Part shown: piece after piece, positions 47,356-58,650 of the stretch | How positions within the stretch are numbered: the stretch's first letter is position 1 | Layout of the letters: every line of letters starts with the position of its first letter | Assembly: GCA_000934385.1 (NCBI GenBank) | Contig: KN880467.1 | Coordinates: 91,389-155,388 of the forward strand | From: Cylindrobasidium torrendii FP15055 ss-10 | Taxonomy: Eukaryota > Basidiomycota > Agaricomycetes > Agaricales > Physalacriaceae | DNA: 64,000 nucleotides | Reading direction: 5' to 3' | The notes under the pieces: model-generated | Database searches by the model: none | Seen by the model: only the letters and a program-made list of their open reading frames with translations | Told to the model about the DNA's origin: nothing | Translations under genes and position numbers: made by a program

Positions 47356-47624
47356 CCGAAATGGATAAAGGTGAGACATAACAGTTGCGCTACACAAACA
47401 CCCGCTTCATAGAACAGAACAGGGTGTACATGCATTCATAGACCGGCAAGAATGCGTAGGCGTACTTTCCATACGGGCCTAACCCAAGTTTGATGTGTTG
47501 TCGCGTTATTCATGTATCAGTTATTGTGTAAGTCTGCATGAGCTGGGGGTAAAATGAAATCGGTAACACTGTAACTTTTGCGATGTATTATTGTAATACA
47601 TACTTGTATTAACCTCCATGCGCC

Positions 47625-48191
47625 ATGTTAGCGATACCTCGACAGAAATTGTCCGAACATACATATTGCGAAGGGGATCTTATTGGAGCCAGACAGTTGA
47701 CTTCCGCTACACGCTTGCTACGCGCCAGCCCCGTTCTGCCATTAGCTTCCAAGAACCGCGCGGGTTGTGTAGCTTGCTCTAAAGTGTCCTCGGTGGGACT
47801 TCGACGAGCGGGCGGCGGGTGTGCATCGTGCGAATATGAGGATACGCCCAAATTTTGGATAGCGAGGTATAGGCATCTTTGTCTTCCGAAGTCGTGTGTA
47901 ATCACTACACGTACTTCCAGACGAGTCGGCCGCGATAATGATTACCTTCAAGTTCAACGTTTGCATCAGTGGATTGTGAGGCTTTTCGCTGATATCAGTA
48001 TATTGAGAGAGCACTCGGTGGGTATGGACGTGAACTGGTCGCCTGCGCCATTCAGAATGGCATCGCTGACTCCAAAAGATGCAACCGAACGAGTTCTCAG
48101 TGGTCTGACTGCCGCTGTCGCTGGCGCCGTTGCATGCCGTTCAGTCTACTTTACCAGACGAGCAAGGCTCGCAGAAACGAGTTGGCGTTGA
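47625..48191 (+). CDS. Possible gene, 188-codon open frame
   Basis: Uninterrupted ATG-started frame. It contains a Cys-rich middle (RAGCVACSKVSS and GGCASCEYE), and a C-terminal part with HQWIVRLFADISILREH and GLTAAVAGAVACRSVYFTRR. The Ala-rich end vaguely resembles the start of the protein at 45024. No recognised domain, no introns in a region where most genes have them, and no clear promoter. It may be a chance open frame. Confidence 0.3.
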   Translation: MLAIPRQKLSEHTYCEGDLIGARQLTSATRLLRASPVLPLASKNRAGCVACSKVSSVGLRRAGGGCASCEYEDTPKFWIARYRHLCLPKSCVITTRTSRRVGRDNDYLQVQRLHQWIVRLFADISILREHSVGMDVNWSPAPFRMASLTPKDATERVLSGLTAAVAGAVACRSVYFTRRARLAETSWR

Positions 48192-48875
48192 AGCCGAACC
48201 ATTGATATCTAGCTAATTACACGCTGGGGATATGATGCATACGTTGACTAGACTGAGAGCACACGGTCGAATCACCTCAGCAATCGAAGGCGAAAATGGA
48301 TATTTATCACGGCGTTCCCGAGAGGATTCAACGTAGTGCTTTTATTTGAGCTTAACCTTGTCTTTCCTCAGGAGCACCATGACTGACGATTGAACATATT
48401 AGTAGTATTCGACTCTCATTTGCGGTGCTTCATACAAAAAGGGAAGTTCACACATCAAACGGCCCGGGTTTGCGCGAGGAGGATTTGATTAATGTAGTAA
48501 ACGTATCCGAGAGTATACTGCAATGATTTCGTCTTTTACTATGTAAATGAGTGTGGCGCGCGGGGCTTTATGGGTTAATAGTAAGTATGGGGGATAAGTA
48601 AGGAATGTGAATGACGAGACGTTGTGCTCGTGAATGAGAATGAGTATAGCGGAAAATTTAAGGAAAGTGACATGGTAAGCAGTACAGCAAAGGAGGGTGA
48701 CATATCGCCAGGATACAGATCATGAATATCTCGTGAAGGAAACCAATGGAATGGGACGGGTGTTTGTGGTTGAGTTCGTGAGAGAGAAGTGTCATGGTAA
48801 GCAGCATAAAGTGAGAGTCGACGAAAATGGAACCATTGAACATTCTGTGCAGGTTTGTGCACGGTGACGAGGAAA
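48192..48875. other. Intergenic, no gene supported
   Basis: 3' flank of B2. On its minus strand a short open frame extends across the B2 end, but it is out of frame with B2 and has no motif. Confidence 0.45.
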
Positions 48876-50912
48876 TTAGGCGCGACGCTTGCCTGCCTTC
48901 TTGGATGACACTCCTGCATGGCTGGCCATGGTACTCGGTCCAGGCCCCGCAACGCCAACGACGGTATCGCTCTCGTCGCCACTTGGGAGTTCGGGAGGGT
49001 CGACAACGCAATCGCGCGGGAACAAGGAATATTCAGCCGCGAACCTGGCTGGTGCTCGATAATTAGGTGGAGGGTTAGCGAGCCACTCTTCGGGCAAGAC
49101 CCAGCGTTCTTCTCCATCGATGATCTTGCGGCGAAACGGAGGTCGAATAGGCCGGGTGGATCTGAGTTTCTGTGCGCTCTTGGGTAACTCGCGCACGCAG
49201 AGAGTGGTCTCTTCTACTCCAAAATCAGGCGGTACATCACTGGAAGGAGATTCTGGCTGCGGAGACAGCCTCCTCGTCTTCTTCGCAGGCTGCGGTGGGG
49301 ATGATTCTACAAAGGCTATGGGACTGTTGCTAGCTTGACGCACACGCTTTGCTGTAGTTGGCGTCACTGGAAGGGATGGAGGTGCGGCAATCGACGTATT
49401 GCGACGACTAGCAAGCGAGTTGGTCTCGAAAGAGCGCTTCTGCTGTCGAGGCTCAGGCTTTGCCGAGAAGAAAGTCTCCTGGTCTCTAGTCCCGTCGAGC
49501 CCTCGAAATTTGACTGCCGTTGGACATGTTGTAGACTCAAGGGCCCCAAGTGCCACCAACTCCTCCAGTTCTTTCTCTGTCGCTGCGGAAAACCATCCTC
49601 GACCTTGAGCATAGTTGTAGACCCTTGTACATGCCGCTACTGTGTTGATATCAAAGTCAAACTCCGCCCAGGGCTCCTCATACTCCAGATACAGACAACG
49701 AATAGTAGACAGCATGGCTGGAATGACGAACATGGGATGCTCAGCAGAGTACCGTTTTCTTGTCAGACGTGTCCCAGGGATGGCCGGCCTGAGGCGGAAA
49801 CCAGCAAAATCAAGATCGCGACCATCTATGTTGGCGAACCAGTCCACGGGTGTGTCTCTACCCAAATCGAATATTGTGGACGTGAAAACTGTCCCAGGCT
49901 CATAACCCTGACCTCCGTTAAGCACGTTGCATACTTGTCGAGAAAACACGTACATGCTCTTCAACGAACGAGAGTGGCTTTTCCCCGTTCTTCCGCCGTT
50001 CCTTATTTTTCTCGCAGTGATTTATGAACATAGAGATGTCGCCCAAAGAAGATATCTGTATCTCCATCTTATGGTCGGAAGAAAAATGGGAATGATGGCC
50101 ACCTAGGAGGAATCAGCTTGGTGACAAAAAGTAGACAATGTTAGGGAATAACATACGCTGTGTTATGTTCATAAAGCTATGGAGGTCAAAAATAACTCCT
50201 AGCTCGGAAGCAATGCGATATCCGAGAAGAAAGTACTCTCTCCGGCCATACGAATGAGAAAATTGCCAGCTCCCCGCATAAAGAGGCGCATTGGAATCAA
50301 CATCGCGACCCGGCTTGAATGCAAATTTGAGGACAAGATCTACAATTTCGGAGGGTAGAGAATTTTTGAGTTCTTGAAGAGTGCGGATCCGAGGCTTCTC
50401 TGGAGGAGTGGAAGTTTGTTCGAGAAATTCGCTCTCGTCAGAAGCAGCATAGTTCACTCTGATCAATCCTTTATGACTTCTCGTCACGCGCCTCTCCTGC
50501 TCATTCTCCGAAACAACCTCCTCTACCGTTTCTATCATAACGGCCGCTGGCTTCCCTTCTTTTTCCCCTTGCGTGCTGCGTCTTCAGTGGCTTCATAGTC
50601 GGAATCTGATGTCGAACGATCCTTTGATACCTGTGCAGTCTGCGAGACGGTCGGTTTACGCCTGGCCTTCCTTTTCTTCTTGCGAGAACGAGTGACGGTT
50701 GTGGGGTTGCCAAAGACATCATGGTCCGACTGGCGAAGCTATCATTTTCTCGGTTAGCCTGCTAGAAACGGCGGTTCAAGATGGCTTACGGTTTCATCAG
50801 GTGGACTCTCAACTGACGACAACGAAAGCCCACGACTCTCAGACCCATGGCGAGAGTTGCTACCGGAAGCAGCGGCTACCTTCTTCTTCCTTCGGGACGA
50901 AGGTTTCGCCAT
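48876..50912 (-). CDS. Family B protein, copy B2 (unrecognised)
   Basis: Family B member head-to-head with A5. It starts MAKPSSRRKKKVAAASGSNS at 50912, like B3 (MAKKSSRKKK). An intron (GTAAGC...GATAG) separates PPDET from LRQSDHDVFG. The conserved core has TPPEKPRIRTLQELKNSLPS, KFAFKPGRDVDSNAPLYAGS, a 149-nt exon (50102-49954) with ISMFINHCEKN, and a last exon 49907-48876 with GYEPGTVFTSTIFDLGRDTP, YNYAQGRGWFSAATEKELEE and ESTTCPTAVKFRGLDGTRD. The tail has PPQPAKKTRRLSPQ and VAGPGPSTMASHAG. Around 50555-50670 the N-terminal frame and the core frame do not join directly. Either a roughly 92-nt intron (GTAAAC...GCAAG) is spliced out, or there is a frameshift in a G/A run. Confidence 0.7.
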
Positions 50913-51524
50913 CTTCACTATTAGGCAAAGTCTTCAAGTGGCGATGGCGATGGTGGTAGTATGAAGAGTTAGTGACAGTATCACCGACCTCGTGTTATAT
51001 AGTTCCGAACTTTCACACGTGGCAAGACATGGGTGTCCCTGTATGCATTACAATGGCACCTTTGTGAGGGATCATGTTTTTTTGGCGGCTAAAATTCTAT
51101 TCATTCTCGCCAACGACCAATTGTAGATGGTCTGACAAAGACGTTTGAGTGCGTATCACCCAGTGTTAGATAGCTCGCGCGCAAATGGTTAGAGATCCGG
51201 TAATGTTTGGCTCTTAAAAACCTTGAGGTTTGATGGTGGGGCAGATGTCCTCGTCCCAGCACCGTGATTCGAGGGAGTCAGCGACTCAGCGGCATGCAAG
51301 CTCGCTGTTACGCTGCATGGCCTCGTAACCATCAATTCCGAGCCGCTACTTTCCTAGAGCTATACACAGACCTTGTCATCAAGGATGAGGCGAGTACAAC
51401 CTGCCAGTTGGCCACGGCTGGTTCCCCGGCGAATCCCGGACAAAGTGATGGGAGATCAGACACGGACCGGGGTGATCACAAACTCTAACCACGACCATCA
51501 CGACGACAAGGGCCTCACCTTACA
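50913..51524. promoter_or_regulatory. Divergent B2/A5 intergenic region
   Basis: 612 bp between start codons. The B2 side has the leader motif (complement of ACTACCACCATCGCC) at about 50946-50960 and a TATATAA box at 50995-51001 on the minus strand, about 85 bp before the ATG. The A5 side has ACCACGACCATC at 51488-51499, about 25 bp before its ATG. Confidence 0.6.
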
Positions 51525-52528
51525 ATGTGCACCCCATATCGATCTCAGGACATCTCGACGTGTCCCATATTTGTTGATCCTGTTCAGTATCAGCTCATTG
51601 ATTCACACGAACCTGTATGTTTGCACACTCACGCCACTGCCTAGCTGACGCGGTTTAGATCACCCATTTCGAATATATGCTCGGTCTTGGCAAAAGAGAG
51701 CTACGGTACAACCTAGACTGCACGGAAAATGCGCTTTTGGGTGCGTTTAGTTACCTTCCCGAAGCACTACAACTGACATGCGCAGTGCAACCCTGTATGC
51801 ACGAATATTTCGTCCGAAAGCAGCTCTATCTTCTCCCAGAAGAAGACGTGTGCAAGAAGATGTTGAATGTCGCAAGACATAACGTATCTTGCCTCCCAAG
51901 TGAACGTGTCCTATTCAGCGATGTGCGTGTGCCATTGATCGCCTTAACCCAGCTGACCCGTAGAAAGATCCCAGACTTCAGTGCCGACCAATGCTATTAC
52001 AAGCTTGACCACAAAGATCCTAGTTGGGATGAGAAGACTCTGCTGTACACTCGTCATCCGATAACGGGACATGTCACCACGCACACCGCCCCTTACCCAA
52101 GTCTACCCACTTTCTCCATATCTGCCAGCCCGTGGATGGCAGCAATGGCCGCCCGGCTTGCGTTTACGATGGCCAACACTCGCGACACCATCCCAAGAAT
52201 ACACATCGCCATGTTCTCAAGAAGACCGCCTGAGTCATTCCAGGTTGCTCCACCACCGAATGTCACGCTGTCTCCCTCTGTCTACAAATCCATCCTGTCA
52301 CCGCCCGCTGCGGTGTGTCAGATCCCTCGAGCATCACCGTCTCCTAGGACGTCGAGTAAACGGGCGTATCATCATTTCGCAGGCTCTGATGAATCGTCGC
52401 GCTCCTCGGATGACGAGGTCCGCCCACCAAAGCGCACGAGGAAGACAAGGGCCGCGACGAGTCGCACTGCACAGACAGCAGCCGCTCCGAGGACTAGAGC
52501 AAGGTGTCGGGCGCAGGCAGTACATTGA
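51525..52528 (+). CDS. Family A protein, copy A5 (unrecognised, 289 aa)
   Basis: Intact family A gene. Exons 51525-51614 (90 nt), 51659-51740 (82 nt), 51786-51922 (137 nt) and 51968-52528 (561 nt), 289 residues. Motifs: MCTPYRSQDISTCPIFVDPV, ITHFEYMLGLGKRELRYNLD, VCKKMLNVARHNVSCLPSER, LFSD, then IPDFSADQCYYKLDHKD, TLLYTRHPITGHVTTHTAPY, SASPWMAAMAARLAF and RRPPESFQVAPPP. The tail is DESSRSSDDEVRPPKRTRKT followed by Ala/Thr/Arg-rich sequence ending CRAQAVH, typical of a nuclear localisation region. Divergent from B2. The last 150 coding bases and the 3' flank are almost identical to A7. Confidence 0.8.
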
Positions 52529-52637
52529 TGGATTTTCCAGAACTCTTTGTCATACGATACTACTTGTTGCTGTGATGTTTGTGTTTTCGTTATTCCGTGT
52601 ATGTACATGATACAGTCCCGCGCCTATAATACAAAGT
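52376..52637 (+). repeat. Near-identical inverted repeat, left copy (A5 tail and 3' flank)
   Basis: This 262-nt tract matches 60466-60725 in opposite orientation. Reading them side by side I see two substitutions and one 2-nt indel. It covers the end of the coding sequence and about 110 nt beyond the stop, ending at TATAATACAAAGT. Confidence 0.85.
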
Positions 52638-52778
52638 TGGTAGCTTGAAGCTTGAGAACGGAGCACAACCTTTCACTGTTCTTAATATTTCAGCGAATTT
52701 GGATCGGAAGACCACTGTGACCGCCGATCGCAACACTTTGTCCACGACCATCACAACAAAGGCCGCACCTGAGTCGCA

Positions 52779-53788
52779 ATGTATCGCCTCTATAGATCCC
52801 AGGACATATCAACCTGCCCTATATTCGAAAAACCTGTCTATCATCAGCTCATCTTGGGGCATAAGCCGGTACGCATGCTTTCGCATGTATAACGGCCTAC
52901 TAGTTGACATGGACTAGATCACTCACATCGAGTATATGCTTGGTCTTGGGAAAAGGGAGTTGCGAGATCACATGAAATGCTCTGAGAATTTGCTTCTAGG
53001 TACGCCCGTCGGATTTTCCAGAGATTGTCTCTTCAACGTAGACAGTGCAACCGAGTATGCGCAAGCACCTTGCACACGGTGGACTCTACTTTGTGCCATT
53101 AGCAACAACATGCAAGAGAATGTTGACTGTGGCAAGACACAACGTATCTTGCCATCCTGACGACCGTGTACTCTTCAGCGAAGTGCGTTCACCGTCCACC
53201 GCCGTCACTCTGCTGATTTGCAGGATTGTAGATACCGGAATTCGGCCCTGATCATTGCCACTACTCGTTCAAATTCGAGGACATTACCTGGGATAAGAAG
53301 ACTCTGCTATACACCCGTCATCCTGTAACGGGACATGTCACTACACACACTGCCCCTTATCCCAACCTGCCCGCCATCACCGCGTTGGCCAGCCCTTGGA
53401 TGGCAGTCATAGCTGCTCGGAGTGCGTTTTCGATGTTGGGCAACGACTACGACGCTATATCTCAAATTGATGGTGCCATTTAACGAGAAGACCGCCAGAC
53501 TCGTTCCAGGTGGCTTTACCGCCGAACCTTCTACCTCTATCTGCCTACAAGCCTATACCGTCCGTTGTCGCGCGCAAAGCCTCTCAACCATCGTCGTCTG
53601 TAACATTGCGTATAGATGAGCCTGATGATCCATCCGCAAGCTCTGACGAATCCGAATCGCACTCCTCGGATGATTGGGTTTGCCCACCAGTGCAGGCGAG
53701 GAAAGAAAAAACCTCGAAAAAAAATGCCGCATGCCCATCTGTTCCAAAGGCTTCGAGGTCAAATCGCATGGCAAGTGCAGCGCGTTGA
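52779..53788 (+). pseudogene. Family A copy A6, frameshifted in exon 4
   Basis: Exon 1 (from 52779, MYRLYRSQDISTCPIFEKPV), exon 2 (52918-52999, 82 nt), exon 3 (53046-53182, 137 nt) and exon 4 (from 53232) follow the family plan. In exon 4 the frame reads to DAISQIDGAI and then hits TAA at 53481-53483. The family's RRPPDSF segment resumes in another frame right after, consistent with a 1-nt deletion near 53478. The rest, with LPPNLLPLSAYKPIPS, SASSDESESHSSDDWV and Lys-rich KEKTSKKN, remains open in the shifted frame to 53788. So this is a recent pseudogene, or a truncated protein lacking the basic tail. Leader motif CCACGACCATC at 52742-52752. Confidence 0.75.
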
Positions 53789-54370
53789 CCAACTTTTAGT
53801 ACATTCTCATGGCTTTTATCATACATACACTCCGTTGCTTTCTATTGTGTCGCAGACTATTTACACGTCTGTAGCCCCTCGTCGCCATTTGAACCGAGGC
53901 CAACAACGTTGAACTTATGACGAGATACTTGCAGAAACCGCTCACCTCCAAGCTGTGGCACGCTGGCCATGGAGTTGCGAAAGATTCAACAGGTGGCTAT
54001 GTATCATATAGGCAGATAGGACTGGGCACTGTGTACAAGTAAGCTTCCCCAGAATTATAGCCTTTGTTGCCACCTACCGCTGCGCGCGACTCTTCATGAG
54101 AGCCCCGTCTCAAGTGAGATTCAGAAACAACTTAGCTGAAGTCGGGGAGACCCAGTCGATGCAGTACATCAGTCCATGGACTTGTTAGTCCAGCAGTCGC
54201 CGGCGGCTGGTTCATAACGCGCAGTGTTTGAATATAGGGCATGCGAGAACAAATTGACTTGTAGAAAGCAATTGACGGATATACAAGATGCTTGAATGGT
54301 TAAATATGTGTACCTATGTACGTTAATGCATGCAAGAAATGAGGATACAATGTTATGCTTGAAGAATGCT
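53789..54370. other. Intergenic between convergent genes, no gene seen
   Basis: 3' flanks of A6 and of the gene at 54371. No supported open frame. Confidence 0.5.
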
Positions 54371-55278
54371 TCAGTCGTCCTTCGCCAAGATATAGTCCCC
54401 TCCTTGGAAGCCATATTCGCCGACCCTATCTGTCCCATCGTTGCGTAACCGCACCATGTTCGCGGTATAGAACCGCAGCTGCGCCGGGTCTCTCTCGTAG
54501 AACCGCGATTTGAACACATTCGTGACAGACGTGATGCGCGTCGTGGGCGAGACGATGAACCCATACTGGTCTCCGGCGTGTTCGACGAACAGAGTGAACG
54601 TCGGCGGGCGTGGTCCCGCTGTGAGGATGGCGCCAGACGAGATGTTCAAGCTTTTGAGCGTCGCGTCGAGAGATAAGTTGCGCGCGCCTTGTAATAAAGT
54701 AGTTGCCCCTTCGCCGAGGGCGCGGTTATATGCTGCAAGGAGGCTGGACATTCTGGTATTGGTGCTCTTCACGTCCAGTTCGACGCGTTTTCGAGTCGAA
54801 GATGATTCGATAGTGACAGAAATGTTGGTAGCACGCGTAGGAGAGCCTGGGGACGCCTGGGAGGACGCCTGGGATGTCTGGGACGAGCTGGGCATAGGCA
54901 AGGCTGCTGCAAGACGCGTCAGATACAGAAAGTGGGGATTTAGTTGGGCACACACCTGGACTCGAGAAGCATCCATTCCTCTCTACAACTCTTAGCAACG
55001 ATACTTGGGACAGTACATCGCGCCAGCTCTCCTCTGGAATGTCCACATACTCTCCATCGCACGCGTGAAGACGGTCGGTCTGGACGACGATTTTGGAGCG
55101 GGGGATGTGGTCGAACTGTCCGTAGATGATATCTAATGCATCCTACACGAGTCTGTTAGAAAATGGCATGAAAAGGCGCGTCTGGAAGGCGCACGTCGTA
55201 GGAGGCGCGTAGCTTGGCGCGATTCAAGACTACGCGGCGAAAGCCGTCTGTGACAACGACGAAGACGCCGTCCCGCAT
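54371..55278 (-). CDS. Unrecognised protein with candidate ubiquitin-like folds
   Basis: Three exons joined in frame by introns 55194-55143 (GTGCGC...GTGTAG) and about 54957-54909 (GTGTGT...TTGCAG). The product starts MRDGVFVVVTDGFRRVVLNR. Three stretches have the beta-rich, helix-containing look of ubiquitin-like domains: residues about 1-80 (GVFVVV to SLLRVVE), a middle one (ATNISVTIESSSTRKRVELD to SGAILTAGP) and a last one (FTLFVEHAGDQYGFIVSPTT to GFQGGDYILAKDD). A Ser/Gln-rich linker (PSSSQTSQASSQASPGSP) separates the first two. No diglycine end is present. The fold assignment is from pattern only, and the function is unknown. Confidence 0.65.
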
Positions 55279-55735
55279 CTGTGAAGGGCCAGGGTTTGCG
55301 TGAGTGTGTTCATTCTTTATTTTGGGCATGGTGGTCGGTGGAATGAAGTGGATGCAGGCGCATGCTGATATTGCGCCGAGGCGTGGGAAATATCTTCCGT
55401 TTTGGGGAAAACGCGTGATATCACACAGTCACGCGCCCATCAACAAACAAATGCGTCGCGCGCGACATCCATTGGGCGGCCGCGGTCGAAGACATTTTCT
55501 GAGGATTATTTCGCGTATTTTCGGGATGAGAAACTGTCGTGGGAGGAGAAAGAAAAGGGCTGTTATCTCTTGTGGGCCTGTCTGCCGCCTTAATGTCTCA
55601 CATGTGATAAGCGCCACACTTAATCATCGCCATCCTCCGATCGCGTCTTGATGACGAGCTTTCTGACCACTCTTTCCTCCGTCCATCACCATTTCGACTT
55701 TAAAAGGCATCTTTCTCGTTATCTTTGCAACTTTC

Positions 55736-56499
55736 ATGCTTTCCCGCATTCTTGGCTCTCTAAACCCGTTTCGCAAAGTCGCTGTCGATCCAAACCAATT
55801 TAGAGCTGCAATGTCTACTGCTACTGGTGCGCAGGGCATCCGTCCAGTCTGATTGACGATGCTCATCCACGAAGGAGAACCATCCATTGCTACCTTCGCC
55901 TCGGGCTGCTTCTGGGGCACAGAGCACATCTTCCTCAAGCACTTCCCTCCGGCCGAGGACAAGGGCATCCTGAAGACCACCGTCGGATACACAGGCGGCA
56001 AGGAAAGCAGCCAAAACCCTGATTACCGCACCGTCTGCTCCGGCTCGACAGACCATGCAGAGGCTGTCCGCATCGAGTTCGACCCAGCAAAGATTGGCTA
56101 TGCAGACCTCGTCGGTGCGTTGGCCTCTCAGTTCAAATGTCAGCGATGCTGATTCACCCTCTAGAGTTCTTTTACCGCACCCATGATCCCACTACCCTCA
56201 ACAGACAGGGCGGCGATACTGGCACTCGTGCGTCGTGCTCCCTGCCCACCTTCATTCCCGACGCTGACATCCACCCAGAATACCGTTCGGCCATCTTCAC
56301 CCACTCGGCAGAGCAAGCAGATATCGCGCGCCGCGTCACCGAGGAGGTCCAAGCAAAGCACTTCACACCCAAGGGTTCCAAGATCGTCACCGAAATCACT
56401 CAGGCAGGGCCATGGTGGGATGCAGAGACGTACCACCAACTCTACCTATTCAAGAACCCGTCAGGATACCAGTGCCCTACTCACAGGCTGAACTGGTAG
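55736..56499 (+). CDS. Peptide methionine sulfoxide reductase A (MsrA)
   Basis: Reduces methionine-S-sulfoxide in proteins and free amino acid, protecting against oxidation. Introns are 55827-55874, 56115-56164 and 56228-56278. After splicing the N-terminus is MLSRILGSLNPFRKVAVDPN then MSTATGEPSIATFASGCFWG. GCFWG holds the catalytic Cys, followed by GYTGGKESSQNPDYRTVCSG, THAEAV-type STDHAEAVRIEFDP, LVEFFYRTHDPTTLNRQGGD and TGTQYRSAIF (the last two blocks restored by splicing). A Cys near the C-terminus (YQCPTHRLNW) may serve as resolving Cys. The basic N-terminus ahead of the internal MSTATG suggests a mitochondrial form, with a cytosolic form possible from the second ATG. Confidence 0.92.
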
Positions 56500-56626
56500 G
56501 CTGCGTTGTATCCAGCGGCCGCAAATATATGTACCTGTTAGGATTATGTATTCAGAATGTGTAACTTTTCTCTGCACGAAAGTTTATGTCGATGGTTTTA
56601 AGCAATCTTGGAATAAGAGATGTAGA

Positions 56627-58259
56627 TTACACGTCCGCCAACACCTGCACAACCACGTCCTTGACCGTCGTCTTCGCATGTTGAACTTTCTGAGGCATGG
56701 TCGCGCCCATAAGCGCGCTTCGGAACATGCTATCGTCCGCGTCCCTCACCCTCAACCTATGCGACACAACCCGGGGCGCAATTCGCGCAATGTCCGCCTC
56801 AGAAACGTCTAAGACGCGTACTTCACTATGCGGCAGCGCATCCTGAGGCTGCTTCGGCAACATCGAAGGCAGGTTTACGATGATCTGATTCTGCATGCCA
56901 TCCTGAGGACTGATGATGCCCAAGTACTTCTCATCGCCGTCGGTCCCCAATAAATGCGAGTTCTCCTCCGTTCCCTCGTATTCAGAAGAGAGGAGGGAGC
57001 CCTGGGAGAGCGTGGATCCGCCGTGTTCGTCTTCATATAGCGCTGCTTCTTGGATAAGCTCCATGCCTGTCCTATCCGTGCCCAAGACCCGCGCTGCTCG
57101 TGCAAGGTCTCTGGCATCGGATACAGCCCGGGCAGTGAGAAATGTCCCGTCTATTTCATGATGCTGGCGAAGCGCCGAAAATATGTCGTCCAAATACAGG
57201 GAGAGCCGTGAAGGAAAATGCGTTCGTTTGTAGTGCCGGTGTAAACACGGGAGGTATGTCGATGGGATAACAGGGCTGTCCAAGTGAGTGTGGGACGAAG
57301 GCCGCCGGGCAAGAGCGCGGTTGTTTGAAGACAGTATTATCGTAGCGCTCATCGCAAACTGGTCGAGCTACATCCCTTGAGCAAGTTGTCCCCCGCATGA
57401 AGGAATTGCACGTACAAGGGTCTTATGGATCGCCGGCCGTTCTTGTGCATCCGTCGGACACACATACACCATGAAGAACTTCTCAGGCAGGTTCCATACC
57501 CCATCAAAGTCCTCCTCCGCCTGAGCCTCGAAGATCACCCTCCCGTCGATGAGAACCCTCGTCAGCGCGCGCTGGGAAGGCTGACTGGCATGTTCCAATC
57601 CGGAAACCACCACCGCGTTGGGTATGACCCAGGATATCAGAGTGCGCCCTCGCTCATGCATTGGTATTGGTTCAGTATACGGATGATGGGGCAGAGGAGG
57701 CTGGCCTTGGGACGACCCAAACGGGTTGACCGAATCCATGGTAGCAAAAGGGTCTGAGCCTGGCGGAGAGGTCATGGACCGCTCCATTCGACGCGAACGA
57801 CGTTTGCGGGACGATGAGTGCCTCTTCTCTGCCTTGGAGGTCGGTGTATCCGGCATGGAGGAGTTGGACGCGCCAGGGAAGAGAACAGAGCGGATGAAGG
57901 CGTCGGTGTTGGCTTTGGCCATCGAAGAGCGGAGGTCTGCTTTTCGAATACGCAGTTTGTGGGTGGAAAGACCGAAGAGAGTCGTTAGCATCTAACCCCG
58001 CACTATGTATTAGAAGGGAGGAAACACGCAAGCATCTTGGGAGTGGACGTACAGTTGTCGCGACCTTGAGCACAAGCGGCACGTCTTCTTCAGCAGTGCG
58101 AAGTAGAAGATGCTTGTTGCCCGAGATGAAGCATAGCAATATGGATTGAAGAATGACGTGGTCTATAGGGACCCCTTTACCGAAAGTGGCATCCTCGATG
58201 TGTGCGAGGAGCGCCGCGAAGAATGCAGGACTTCCAACCGGGATGTCTTGGTCGCCCAT
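56627..58259 (-). CDS. Unrecognised protein, about 500 aa
   Basis: Three exons: from the ATG at 58259 (MGDQDIPVGSPAFFAALLAH) to KVATT; then MLTTLFGLSTHKLRIRKADL through LPEKFFMVYVCPTDAQERPA; then LDQFAMSATIILSS to the stop at 56627. Introns are GTACGT...GTTAG and GTACGT...TGTAG. The first exon has VILQSILLCFISGNKHLLLR, which could belong to an ATPase-like helical domain. The middle has a basic, Ser-rich insert (KRHSSSRKRRSRRMERS). The last exon has HHEIDGTFLTARAVSDARDL and ends KTTVKDVVVQVLADV. A resemblance to magnesium-chelatase-like AAA proteins crossed my mind but no Walker motifs are visible. Function unknown. Confidence 0.7.
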
Positions 58260-58650
58260 AGTGACGGTCAAGTGTTATATAACGTTAGCTATACATCTCT
58301 GTGTAAAATGGTTACCGTCGAACTGGCAATAGTAAATGCACCTTGAGAGATGGGGTGACCGCAAAGCTGCGTGAAGCGGAATAGGAAAGTGACGTTTCAA
58401 AGCATACGAAGCGATGAAGACAGTAGGAACAGGGTTCTTGGTATTCCAGAGTAATGTACCTTGACTGCAGTCCAGTGACAAGAACTGTTCAGAGCAGGCG
58501 GCAGGTGGGCGGAAAGCAAGGTGTAATGTAGCTCCTGATCGCCATCAACAGTGTTCGGTATCTGCCGGCACGCATACAAGAGGCTGCTGGTGTTCAACGT
58601 TCGAGTTTTGATTCGAAGTGTTATACATAATTTATTTTTATTCTGGATAT

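Noticed and set aside
56627..58259. Magnesium chelatase or AAA ATPase
   Set aside because: Only a vague resemblance in FISGNKHLLLR. No Walker A or B motif was found.
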